From: Loxodes magnus
Taxonomy: Eukaryota; Ciliophora; Karyorelictea; Loxodida; Loxodidae
Reading direction: 5' to 3'
DNA length: 64,000 bases
Assembly: GCA_946699065.1 (NCBI GenBank)
Contig: CAMPDV010002095.1
Location: 1 to 64,000 of the forward strand
Shown here: positions 12,374 through 23,130 of the stretch, piece after piece
Layout: each line of letters starts with the position of its first letter
Numbering within the stretch: position 1 is the first letter of the stretch
Notes under the pieces: generated by a model
The model's database searches: none
Seen by the model: the letters and a program-made list of their open reading frames with translations, nothing else
What the model was told of the DNA's origin: nothing
Made by a program: the position numbers and the translations under genes

Positions 12374-14530
12374 ATGAATGGACTTATTAATTTCTTTGAT
12401 ATTTATCCAATGCTTATTAATTTCTCATACAAAAGATAAAAAGGATTTCATTCACTCTTAGGAATTATTTTGTCCATCTTTACTTATATTCTCTTTATAC
12501 TATCTTTCATAAATATGGGATAAGACATGATACTCAAAGCTAATCCAAATATCATTACTTAAACGATTAAATAAGACAAACGTCCTTGATAATGAATTGG
12601 AATAAATAATTACACCTTCGCTTTTGCATTTACTAATGAAAATGATACTATTAAAATTCCTCCTTCCTTTCTTACAATAGAAGCTGGATATACTATAGTT
12701 AATATTTCGGGCTCTTTTAGTAATATGATTCCAACAACTTAATGTAACGAAAGTTTCTTCAAAGGTTTCGAAGATTAATTCAACTAGCCTTATCCAAATT
12801 ATTAACTATCCACATGCTTCGATTTAAATTCTTTTGAAATAGGAGGATGGTGAACTGAAGTCAACATGAATACCATATGAATATAAGTTAAAGTGTGTAA
12901 AAACGAAACAGATTCAGAAATAATATGTGCTCCAATAGAATAAATTGAGGAAATGATTGCTAATTAACTATATTTAAGTATTTACTTCTCTGATAAAATA
13001 GTTGATGTCACTAATTACAAAAATCCAATAAAAGCCATACTTAACACGTATTATTGAACTCTAGATTTATATCAGCCTAAATATTCTTCTATTTTATTCA
13101 AATCTTTAGAAATAATAACAGATAATGGATTTTTACTGGAGAATTAATAAACAATTAAAGATGTCTTAATTGAAAAAACCTAAACAGAGGCAGTTTCAAA
13201 CTAAAAATAAAAGAGTTCTTACATTTTTTTTCTTGATTTGTTTTCTTCTGATAGTATACTTTAATATAAGAGAAGATATAAAAAGGTTCAAGATGTAGCT
13301 TCTTAAATAGGAGGTGTGCTTAACATAATAATACTTTTAAGTCAAGCTCTTGTAATAATATACTCTAAATATGCTTTCACATATAACTTTATAAATGACA
13401 TCTTTGAATTCGAAGATCTCTAAGAAAATTTAGATTAAACCTTAAAAGCAAAAAATCCTCTAAATAAAAAAACTAAAAAGCATCAAATTTAAATCAATAA
13501 TATTGAGAAAGAATCTAAGAGTTATTCTAAAGTAGTTTAAATCTCTTAAAAAGAGTAAGATTGGAAAAAGGAACGCAAAAAGAAAACTACAAGCAAATTA
13601 TCTTAAATTTCTTCTGAAAATAATTAAAATTAATTTATAAAAGAAGAATAAAACGACATTTAAGAATTAGAAATTGGAGATCGGGAGTTCATTAATAATT
13701 ATTTGAAAAATAAGTAAATTAAAGCCATTGAGTCTAAGAGTGATTTAATTGACAAGACATAAATTGTTAGTAATATGAAATGTTAAAATTAAAGTTTTAT
13801 AAATGAAGATAATACGAAAGACTAAAATAAATCGAATTAAAAATCTATTTCATGTTAAAAAGTTATTTCTTAACAAGAAATGGAAAATCTTTCAACTACT
13901 TTAAGGGAAAATAATCTTTAAGATAAAGAAAATATTGATTCTTCTAAGAATATAGAACCTTTATAAACATCTAAGAGCTAAATAAAACTTCGCATGTCTA
14001 GTGAATAAAAGAGTTAATACTTTTAATAAAAAGTAAAAAAGGAAGATCATTTCAAAATTAACTTTTTCTAATTCTACTTTTACAAATTTCTTAGTCTCTT
14101 CAAAAAGAACTAACATCTATTTTTAAATAAAAACCAGAAAAAACTATTACTCTTAGAAAAAGCTAACGATACAATTCAAGATTATTTGTAAGCTGATTTT
14201 TTAGTAAAAAAGTTGATAGAACTTGAGAAACTGAAAACTATAATCTTTAATGAAGATTAGTTAACAGTTTTTAATTATATTTCTAAACCTAAAATAAAAT
14301 TAGATGAGATAAAATCGTAAGATAACTTCGCATTTACGCTGACTCCTTCTTTAAAGCCGAATAAAAACTTTAAGTTCGAGAATAGTTAAGTTAATAAAGA
14401 ACTAGATAAAGTAATAGAGTTTTGTAGTTAAGTACTTAATAACGAAAGAGAAGATCCAAGAGACTTGAAGTTATTTAATTTAATAGACGAATAGATTCTG
14501 AAGTATGTGAAATTGGAGAAAAGAGAATGA
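12374..14530 (+). CDS. ciliate-type transmembrane protein, copy 1 (718 aa)
   Basis: Open from ATG to TGA with TAA/TAG=Gln and TGA=Trp. N-terminus MNGLINFFDIYP, a basic patch YKRQKGF, a first helix at about residues 31-50 (IILSIFTYILFILSF), then DMILKANPN. A lumenal or extracellular region follows, with Cys residues (QCNESFF, STCFDL, KVCKNET, IICAPIE). The second helix near residue 320 (NIIILLSQALVIIYSKYAF) is followed by a ~390-residue Lys/Gln/Ser-rich cytoplasmic tail. The end ELDKVIEFCSQVLNNERED ... KLEKRE-TGA is conserved in all copies. The TGG in GGWW is TGA in copies 2-4. The family is common in ciliates but has no known function. It lies ~180 bp upstream of the next gene on the same strand. 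Confidence 0.85.
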
Positions 14531-14716
14531 TTTAATAACAATTTAAATTTACAACTTAAAAATATATTTCTAAAAATAAATTTTTTTAAAGTTCTTATAA
14601 CCACTCCAATTGATTTTTTATTGATTAAATGAAAAAGAAGTGCGAAATTTTCTTAAATTAGATGCTAAAATACGGAATAATTATTTTCTAAATTTAATGT
14701 TTTGATTATATAAAAA

Positions 14717-15500
14717 ATGGATTAAACCACTTCTAAAGGAAAACATAAAACAGCCTTAAAAATGAATTATTAAAAGGAGATATAACTGCTCTCGAAGAAT
14801 CAAATCCTAAAATCTTAAGGCTTGGAATTGAATAAAAAATTAGGACTTTATTATAAACAGCAGTGAAGACAAAAATTAACTAATAAAAAATGAATTGGCG
14901 ATAAATTAGAAACCTAAGAGGTAAAGGTAAAATAAATAGAAGAGAGACTTAGCTAGTTTACCTTATATGCACAATCAATAATCTAAAAATATTGTAGTGA
15001 TGGTAACCCTAAGGATAATGAGAAAGAGTAAAAACCAGCTTACACATTTAAGCTAAGAAATATTTTAGAATGCTGAATTCTAAAAGAGGAAAGGACATCG
15101 AGTATGAGAACGCGAAAAGTTTAAATAAATTAAGAAATGGAGGAAAAAGATAATGGAAAAGCCATATCTAATAATACTGCTAAAAGTGATAAAATTTATA
15201 GAAGAAAACTGCATTATGAAATGAAATTACATGAATCAATAACAGAAGCAAATAAAATAATAATAAAGAAAATGATAAAATGACTTATCATGATATAAAA
15301 GTTATGCATGCTTAAACAATAAAAAGTTAATAAAAAAAACTCAAAACTTGTTATTATAAAAAACTTGCAAGATTTAAAATTAAAAAGGCTATTATAAACA
15401 ACTTATCACAATCAAGAAAAGATTAAAGAATTAAAAAAATTTTTAACTGAAGAAAAGTTATTTTAAATAATTTAAATATAAACTTAAAACACTTAAAGAA
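14717..15500 (+). CDS. Lys/Gln-rich hypothetical protein following the TM gene
   Basis: Starts MDQTTSKGKHKTALKMNYQK and continues through ETQEVKVKQIEERLSQF, a predicted coiled coil. The same gene follows the transmembrane gene in blocks A, D and C (minus 38760-39552), so the pair moves together. Within it the conserved peptides LHIQAEKYF(R/N)MLDSKRGKD and YRRKLHYEM(K/E)LH(E/D)SIT lie in different frames from the start in some copies. The true structure therefore contains frame changes or very short introns. No transmembrane helix or known domain seen. The end was set where the sequence turns to A/T spacer. Confidence 0.5.
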
Positions 15501-15699
15501 GAAAATAACTACTAAAGCTTATGTTTTAATTATATTCTGATGCTACTATAAATTGGAATGATAGAGATTGAATAATATTAATATCAATTAAAATAATTTA
15601 ACATAATTTGTTATTTAAAATGAAATAGCATTAAAAAATTTCAATCAGCAATCAGAAAATTTTAGTAAAACATATTAGCTATAAGTTAAATACTGTTAT

Positions 15700-16040
15700 T
15701 ATATATATAAATAAATAGGGAGGAGCAATTCTCCAACTGAAATTGATTTAAACTCTGGTATCAGGAAATATCCCATAGATGAAAAACCAGCTGATAGAAG
15801 AGAAGATAAGATCGAAGAGGCATCAAGTAGCATTAATGATGAAAGATACTGGATACTAAGGTCTTTTAGGGTAGCATTTAGATCGCGGCCTATAGAAGAC
15901 AAAAATCACACGGGAAGACTATCACTGTGGAAGACTTCAACAAAGGAATTTTTTAACTTTAAAGATCTTTATTAAAGAGCTGCGTACCATTGAGATGTTA
16001 CGCCCTCTATATTCTCATTTATTTATTATTTATTTATCTC
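15700..16040 (+). mobile_element. 5'-truncated LINE tail inserted in spacer
   Basis: One frame without any TGA reads SPTEIDLNSGIRKYPIDEKP ... SINDERYWILRSFRVAFRSRP ... FFNFKDLYQRAAYHWDVTP. This is a LINE C-terminus related to the tail at 7470. It ends with the 3' hairpin (gagctgcgtacc ... ttacgccctc) and a TTTATTTATT tail. The inverted block C (38540-38600) has the uninterrupted site, tgttattat joined directly to ctcaaat, which proves a discrete insertion. Block D (53694-54035) has the same insertion. Confidence 0.75.
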
Positions 16041-16719
16041 AAATAACGAAAATTATATTAAAACCATGCTAAATTTCAATCTTTTTAACTTGCTTAAAAA
16101 TTTCATAAAATCACAAAAAAGGCATAATATTTGTAAATAATATCAGATAGAAATCATAGAATTAAAAGTATTTAAATTAAAAAATTAATTATTTCTCTAA
16201 CTATATTCTTGTTTATATTTTTATTTAAAAGTTGTTTACTTTTGTTTCTACTGTCTAAATCTTAAAAAAATATGAAGTTTAATTAAATCCTTAGAATTAA
16301 AAATATAAATAATTTAATAGGATAAAAGACGTTAATTTTTATAACGATATAAGTTAGTTGATCAAATTCATTATTTATTTAACCTAGTGATATTTTTTTA
16401 TAATTTGCCTATTTATTTTAATTTATATTTTCTTTACACTTTACAGGAAATTTTTGTTATTTAATTGAATATCTGTAGGATGTTATTTTGTATTCTCCCT
16501 CTCTTCAAAGAAAAATGCAATTTCAGTATAATTTGTTTTACTCTTTCAAGTATAAATGAAATATTCAACTAAATAATATTATTTTATTTTATCTTTCTTG
16601 CATTTTTTATACTTAAATCTATCTTATGAATGGGCTATTCTAAAATAAACCAATGTTCATTCTCAAAGATTTAATTTAAAAATATTAGAATTTTTAGTAA
16701 AATCTGAATTTTCTTTCAG
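16041..16719. other. AT-rich spacer
   Basis: No gene seen. The sequence recurs at 54036-54713 and, inverted, at 37690-38570. Confidence 0.55.
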
Positions 16720-16730
16720 TTTAAAATCTT

Positions 16731-16754
16731 ATATATATATATATATATATATAG
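16731..16754. repeat. (TA)n tail of the retroposon
   Basis: About eleven to twelve AT units at the 3' end of the minus-strand element, directly against the target-site duplication. Confidence 0.9.
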
Positions 16755-16765
16755 TAAACTAAAAG

Positions 16766-17566
16766 TCAAAAAAAGTTTGCGTTCCCTGGAATCTAAACCA
16801 GGTTCTCGCTGCCAGTTTTTTAACGTGGTGGAAACCACGACCAAGTTTTTTAAGTGGGAGGTAACCACTATGATAATCTTCTTGTTCCGTTGGAAATCTT
16901 CTTCTTAAATACTCCTTATGGAGTTACGTATAGTCTTGTAAGTTATCTTCACGTCTTTTGATCTTCCTTTCTCTTTAGTTACTTAAAGCTTTGGCAAGTC
17001 TTCGGTAAATGGTTATTTGAATGGCAGAACCAGCATCTTCTATATTTGGTGATTTAAGGCTTGAATTCTGGATATAAGTGGCTCTCTATCTTTTTTATTC
17101 TAGTTATTAGATTCTATTCTTATTTTTATTTTTATTCTTATTAATTCTATTAGTTCTATGTTTTTTATTCTTATTCAATGTCCATTCTGTCAACTTTGTT
17201 AGATCTAGATTAGGATTATAGTCAGAGTTGTTCTTTAGTCACTACTTGACTTTGTATCAGTTGATTCCTTAAACAGTTTGTTTCCTAATTAAGTTCTTCA
17301 ATTGTATTTAGGAGTTCCCTTATCTTTTCCGCGAGATTAAATGTTACCTCATCCTGGTTTTAGAAATTTTTCTTCATAAGTCAAATTTGATTGCTTAATG
17401 ATTCGATTGTATCAGATTCCTGCTCCTTAGTATTCCCTTCAAGGCGCTTTCCTTTTACCGATGGAGGAGAGTCAGGGTCGGTAAGTTCTTTTATTTGATG
17501 TTCTATTTGCTTTTGTGCAAGCTTTCTGGCTTTTTTTGCTTCAATTTTCTACTGCTTGCTTAACAT
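16766..17566 (-). CDS. intact ORF1 protein with CCHC zinc knuckle (266 aa)
   Basis: ATG to TGA in one frame, 267 codons. Order: basic N-terminus MLSKQQKIEAKKARKLAQK; Pro/Ser linker LTDPDSPPSVKGK; coiled coil (FNLAEKIRELLNTIEEL, then VVTKEQLW); the motif RMDIE; Gln-rich stretch; zinc knuckle CWFCHSNNHLPKTC (CX2CX4HX4C) at about residues 180-193; conserved TWRQLTRLYVTPQG; and the C-terminal module QWLPPTQ ... ENLVQIPGNANFF. Closest relative in the window: 61411-62473, which shares every block. By family knowledge a single-stranded nucleic-acid-binding chaperone of a non-LTR element. The absence of frame damage, in a window where most copies are broken, suggests recent insertion. Confidence 0.85.
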
Positions 17567-17591
17567 CTTTTTTTTTATCTTTAAAATCTTA

Positions 17592-18274
17592 AATAAATGG
17601 AATTTCTTATAATGTCAACTTATACAAATAGATTCAGTAGTATAATAAGTATTTGCTTTATTAGTTAAAACAAAAGCTAAAATTTAATCTTCCTGTTTCT
17701 TTACTTTCTTATTTCTATATATCAAATTATTTAATTTATGTAATAAACTATTTTACACCAATAAAAGTTAAAGTTACTTATAAACCAATTATCCTTATTT
17801 TTATACTAATTTAGCAAATTTATTCCTAAAGCTTTATTATTGCTAGATCATATTTTAATTGATCTAATATAAAATAAAATGTAGAAATAATGTAACATTT
17901 TAATATTAAGCAACACTTAACTGAACAACTAAAGAAAATAATTAGGATTTTATTAATCGAAATCAAAGGTTTAATATAGTAAATTTATAAAATAAAGATT
18001 TGCTCATAAAACTATCTTAATTGAATACTTTTGAAATAAATACAAAATATAAGAAATTACACTAAAATTTAGTATTAAAGTTTTTTCTTCAGATATAAGT
18101 AAAATGCTAAATAATTAGCAATTCTTATTATAAAATAAATATAAAAAAATTAGTAAATTAGCGAATAAGCTAATTAGTTCTAAAACTAATTAAAAAGTGT
18201 AAGTTAAAAAATTGTAATATTGTAATATTATAATATTATGATAATTAAATTTATCAAACCTTTATAATATCTTT
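17592..18274. other. AT-rich spacer
   Basis: No gene seen. Repeated at 54726-55407 and partly, inverted, around 37480-37690. Confidence 0.55.
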
Positions 18275-19134
18275 ATGTGTAAGAAAAAGGAAAAAACCCG
18301 AGAATCTAAATCTTAAATTCTAACCTTAAAGATTAATCTTAAGACCCAGTTAATTAACAAGAACCAAGAATTAAAAAAAGATAAATCTACTCCTGTTAAG
18401 GATTGGGAAATACGGAATTTCCTAGCAAACTGAAAAAGCTTGAGAAACCCCACGAGCAAGATATTTAGCTTTTTACATTAATTGAGAAAATGAATACCGA
18501 AATATAGATCCTGAAGGCGGAAAACTTGAATCTTCGGCTTCTATTGTAAGATAGAAAAAAGGTAGATAAAGATTTGGTAAATAAAGTTTAGTTTTAAATT
18601 GAAGCCTTAACTTCTTAATTTGAACTATTAGAAAAAAACCTAAATGCAAATCAATAGAAAATTAAAGAAGAAATTCGATTACCAATTAAAAAAAACTAAC
18701 CTTAAACAGAAAAGATGGAAATTGAAAAAATGTAAACAGAATAAAAATTTTTATTCAAGCCCTTAATAAAGCGTTGCTATTGTTGTCAAAAGTCTGGAAA
18801 TTTTTTGGAGGTAATGTCCGAAGTGAAGAAGAGTGCTTGAGCAGCACCGTAAAGAATTTGGAACATCGAGGAGGCTATATTGTAACTACTTTGGAGGTAT
18901 TTACAGAAAGAAGCTGATATTAGATAATTCAATGTGACACTAATCAAACAGGATCTTGGTAATTAATAGTAACAGAATAAATAGCTTTAAAAGGACAACA
19001 ATGATCTTAGAATTTGTTTAGAGAAGCTGGAGAAAAATTACAAGAAGATGGAAGAACAATTCTATGAGCTTATTGAAGAGAAAAAAGAATTATCTCAGTT
19101 TGAAATTGATTCAGATGAAGACATGTACAGTTGA
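18275..19134 (+). CDS. LINE ORF1 protein with degenerate zinc knuckle
   Basis: Starts MCKKKEKTRESKSQILTLK. After a frame change near 18465 (blocks A and D differ there) comes a coiled coil (IEKMNTEIQILKAENLNLR, QFQIEALTSQFELLEKN), then KMEIEKMQTEQ and RCYCCQKSGNFLE. That last block is a knuckle in which the expected His is Asn and the last Cys is missing. In a shifted frame a match to the family block follows (RRLYCNYFGGIYRKKL). A second coil and an acidic end, FEIDSDEDMYS-TGA, are shared with block D, after which the two copies diverge, marking TGA as the real stop. It precedes ORF2 by ~450 bases in the same orientation. Confidence 0.65.
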
Positions 19135-19583
19135 ATATTGAATATAAAAACTTTTATTGCCTTTAATTTGAGGAAATATTTCCTCTAATTAAAGATGACC
19201 CTAACCCTTATATTAATTAAAATTTATCAAACCTTTAAAAATATTTAACGTTATTAAATTGACTAAAATTAGATAATAATAGACTTAATTAAAAGCTAAA
19301 ATGATTAGAGGATTTTTATAATTGAAATCTTTATCAAAATGAAATTTAAATAATATAAAAAGAATATTAATTATTATTTCCAAAATTCTATTAATTATTA
19401 AAAGATAAACTTATTTATCATTTTCAAAATACCAAAGACTTCATATATTAAGTTATAAAATTTAATCTTATATGAAACTTATTTATTTATATCTGTTAAA
19501 TTATTTTTATATCATTTTAGAGTATTTAGCTTTAATTATAAAATATATAGCCTATAAAATTAAATACTTTTTATATAATTATT

Positions 19584-22500
19584 ATATGTTAAATGGCTGG
19601 CTTCAAGGAGGGTTTTTACCATCTCCTCAGAGTAGAAGAGAAAACCTGAAGCTTTCTCTTTAGCTTAGCTTTAAATGACCTACTCTTTTTTAGCTAAGTT
19701 CGATCTTCAGAAATTGATTATCTAAAATCTCCTAAATATACGAAAAGAAAATAGACAACTATCTATATAGCTAATTTTTAAAGAATAAACTTAATACTTT
19801 ATATATAACATAAATATGCTAAGATAAGAAATAGTAATTCATTGAGATTACTGAGAGCCTGTTTCTAGAAATCTTTCTCACAATGATTCCATGGATATAG
19901 AGTTATCAATGCAATCAGCAAAAGGAAATAGAATAAAAAAAAGAAAAATAATAAAATGCAGATAAAAGTGAGAATTAAGAAGCAAGCTAAACAAACTTTA
20001 ATTAAAATTTATTATGCTAAGAAACTTAAAAAAATGAGCAGTTAATCAGCAAAATTAATAGGAAAAGGAAAAAGAAGAAAAATAGAATAGATAGGAAGAA
20101 GGAAAAGATAGATAAAGGAGAAAGAATTAATAATGAAAATAATATGGAAGCAGAGAATGATAGATAAGAAGAAAAGATGGAGAAGGAAGATGAATCAAAC
20201 AAAAGAAAGTGGTGAAGAGGAAGTAGAGGGGATGGGCGAAAAAGAAGAATAAGAATAAGTTATAAAAATAGGGACAGCAAATGTTAAGGGAGCCCTAAGT
20301 GCTAAAAAGGCACTATTCATTCATATCTCAACAAGTATCCACATAATGGCATTATAAATTATTTAGATTTAAGACTAAAAAGATATGTGTAATATAGCAG
20401 GATATAAAATCTTAATAATGTGGTCAAAAAAGGGAAAGAAATAGCATTTTATATTAGAAACGACATATGTAAGGAGATTAGAGAAATATGGAATGAAGTG
20501 AACCAATTACTCTTTTTGGAGGAGCGAGAGTGAAGGCCATTGAAATAATGAGAAAACTGGCAGTAATAAGAGTATATGCACCTGCTGCAAATGACAACAA
20601 ATAATATGAGACATTCTATAATTTAGTGAATTAATTTAAACTATAAACAATAGAAAGAGGACTTAATATAATGATCATAGGAGATTGAAATGCGCACATA
20701 GAGAAATTATTACTAAAGAAAGTAAACTCAGCTAAAGTTCATGGAACAGAATAATTTAATATGCCTATATCCAATTGAAATAGGTACTTTTGTTTACTAA
20801 AAAAATGAATATAAAATAGATTTCTTTTTAATTGAAGAGATAATGAGAGAAAAGGTGATAAACAACGATTTTTATTGCTCATACGTAATAGGAGACCATA
20901 GACCCGATATAAAATAGTTAAGATTGACAAAGAAATTAGAAAACCATAAAAGTTAGCAAAAATATATTATCTACTATTAAAGAAAGTAGAGTTCTAAGAA
21001 AGGTTTGAAAGATTTATACAAGAAAATGTCTAAGAAGAAGAACCTGATAGCCTAAACGGTACATAGACTTATAAATGATGAAAGAAAAGATATAAGTAGA
21101 AGCTTAAATGGTATGTGGAACAGTTAAAACATAAAAATTTAAGATATATTAATACTCAGAAGCAACAGAATAGTGTTATCAAATTTTCAGAAAATGCAGC
21201 AAGCAATTAAAATAAAGGGTAAAGAATAGCTTTGAAATAAATGAAAATCAATAAAACGAGAAATATAGAGAATATCAAAGAATAAGACAATAATACATTT
21301 AATCAAGAAAAAAAGATAAAAGAAACTAACTTAATATATTTATGGACAGAGTAAATAAAAGATTAAAACAGAGAAGCATAAAGTCGCTGAGACTATTTAA
21401 CTTGATAATAGCAAAACTTTTCCATAACTTGGAAAATTAAAGCTAGGAATTACGATAGACTATAAAAACGAAGAGGGATGAATATAAGAAATATATGCAG
21501 GATGTTTTGCATACGCAGATAACCTAGTTTTAATAAGAGAATGGGAATAATTAGAGGAAGAAATCGAAAATTTAACTTAATGGGCAGAAAAGTGCAAATT
21601 ACAAATAAAACAAAATGAATTATATGAAAAGCAGCAGAAAATAGTAACTGATAAAATATTGGAAACTCTATCGAGATGGGAAATTTAAGGATTGAAAGAG
21701 TAACGACCTTTTAATCTTAGATCATATAATAGAAGAGAACATCAGTTTTGAAAAAAACATGTAGAATAGACTAGAAGCAGCATAAAAGATGTAAATATGA
21801 ATGACAGGAAAAATAGCAATGAATAAGAGATTAACTCCATATAATGCAGGAATAATGATAAAAACTTTCGTAAGCTCTGTTTTCAGTTATGGGACAGAAG
21901 TGATCTCATATTGCGAATAATTTGTAGGAAAATAATGATAGATCAATTAGAAGTAATATAGAGAAGATCTTTACGAATAATCATAAATACCTCTTTTTAA
22001 TTGCAAAATGAGATGTTAGAACGCGGACTATTTTATGAAACTTAAGCGTTACCTATTTGAAAAAACGTTGAGATTAAGAGGCAAATTAATAGGTAACTAA
22101 GAAAAAACAAAAGATGGATTAATGTTTGACCTAAGTAAAGAAGAAAACTTTATATAATTGAATATTTCATGGCAATAAAATTATAATTAAAAATTGAGAA
22201 CAAAGATATATAGATGATGGTAATAATAATTAAAAAGGGAAGAAAAACATTAATCGTACAATTCGAAAAAATAGAGTATAAGTAGAAGATAGAGAAAGAA
22301 TGGAGTAAATGATAGGAACATTAAGTATAGAAAGATTTGATTTGATGAATATGTAGTAGGACCACCCAACTACCTGAGATGCAATAAAAATAGAAAAGAA
22401 GAAATACGCTAAATATTATCATTTAAATAAGAACGAGATGTAATGGGATCAGGTATGTAATAAGATTGCTTAAAAGAAAGACATCTAGTTGTGTAAGTCA

Positions 22501-23120
22501 ATGATTTTTCTGTAATGATTCAAGAGAAAATGAAAGTCATATCATAGAAAAATATTCAGAATGAAAAGAAGGAAGATAAATATGTATTTGAAATCTAAGA
22601 GCAATAGGAGTTGAGAAATAAGGAATGGATTATTTATATAATATGAGGTAATTCCAAATTCGAAAAATTAATTAGAACCTAAGAAGGGTAAAAAAGAGCT
22701 AAAGATGACTTAATAATAAAAGAATATATCAAAGATATACTAGAAAAAAGGAAAAAAAGTATACAAAGAAATTAAAATTTAATAAAAAAAAGAAATAGGA
22801 AAATACTATAGAGCAGAAAAATGATAACTTCTATGAGAGTGAAAAAGCTTGATTAAGAAGAAAATAAATAGAAACGAAAATTAGTAAGATATGTAAGGAA
22901 AAATAAATTAAGCTTGCAATAAAAATCTAATAAAGAAAAGATAGATAGAAAACAGAAGAAAAAGAGATAATGTAGAGGAAAATGATGAAGATACTCAACT
23001 AATAAGAGAAAAATTTCTATTACCTGATGGCTTACTTGAAGAAACGAACATATATTGAGATATGGAAAGAGATGCGCACCAACGAGATGCTATACGCTCT
23101 ATAATCAAGGTTATTATTTA
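19584..23120 (+). pseudogene. LINE ORF2: APE endonuclease - reverse transcriptase - Cys/His finger, damaged
   Basis: The N-terminus (RRVFTISSEQKRKPEA, then DSMDIELSM) matches the region after ORF1 at 62262. Endonuclease: KIGTANVKG, HIMALQ, RVYAPAANDNKQYETFYNL, IGDWNAHIEK (TGA=Trp in the catalytic GDxN block) and VIGDHRPD. RT pieces: FMDRVNKRLKQRSIKSLRLF joins motif A directly to the LFNL block, so the usual ~35 residues between them are missing. The catalytic box is CFAYADNLVLI (YADN for YADD). Thumb: FVSSVFSYGTEVIS, QRRSLRIIINTSFQ. C-terminal finger: CNDSRENESHIIEKY. The final peptide EMRTNEMLYAL overlaps the 3' hairpin. Several frame changes occur. The endonuclease may have been functional; the RT almost certainly is not. 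Confidence 0.8.
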
Positions 23121-23130
23121 TTTATTTAAA

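Larger units (their letters stand above)
16720..17591 (-). mobile_element. ORF1-only retroposon with 12-bp target-site duplication
   Basis: The element (16732-17579) is flanked by TTTAAAATCTTA at 16720-16731 and 17580-17591. Block D (54714-54725) has a single copy of that 12-mer and no insertion; the inverted block C is also empty. On the minus strand it begins AGATAAAAAAAAAGATG, carries one intact ORF (16766-17566) and ends 3' in about eleven TA units. Precise duplication plus a simple-repeat tail is the signature of target-primed reverse transcription. It lacks its own endonuclease or RT, so it must have been mobilised in trans. Confidence 0.85.
18250..23130 (+). mobile_element. full-length LINE-type (APE) retrotransposon
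   Basis: Order ORF1 - ORF2 (APE endonuclease, RT, Cys/His finger) - conserved 3' hairpin (agatgcgcacc ... acgctct) - TTATTTATTTATTT tail. This is the organisation of APE-type non-LTR elements. No target-site duplication could be fixed because the 5' border lies in A/T spacer. The block D copy spans ~55385-60345. Confidence 0.7.

Noticed and set aside
14990-15030. Intron gtaaccctaag...gag in the gene after the TM gene
   Set aside because: The block C copy shows the same frame relation without a GT at that place, so splicing does not explain it.
15699-15902. Minus-strand ORF (MSSIGRDLNATLKD...), copied at 53693
   Set aside because: Complement of the LINE C-terminal frame SPTEIDLNSG...; that plus-strand frame has homologues and the LINE hairpin follows it.
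16790-16870. A true tRNA or tRNA-derived SINE at the hairpin/B-box region
   Set aside because: No acceptor stem or proper anticodon arm, and the region is coding in five related loci. Kept only as a possible dual-function finding.
18780-18840. Short GT...AG introns around the ORF1 knuckle remnant
   Set aside because: Several alternative lengths (13, 18 nt) would work and none is supported by a second copy lacking it.
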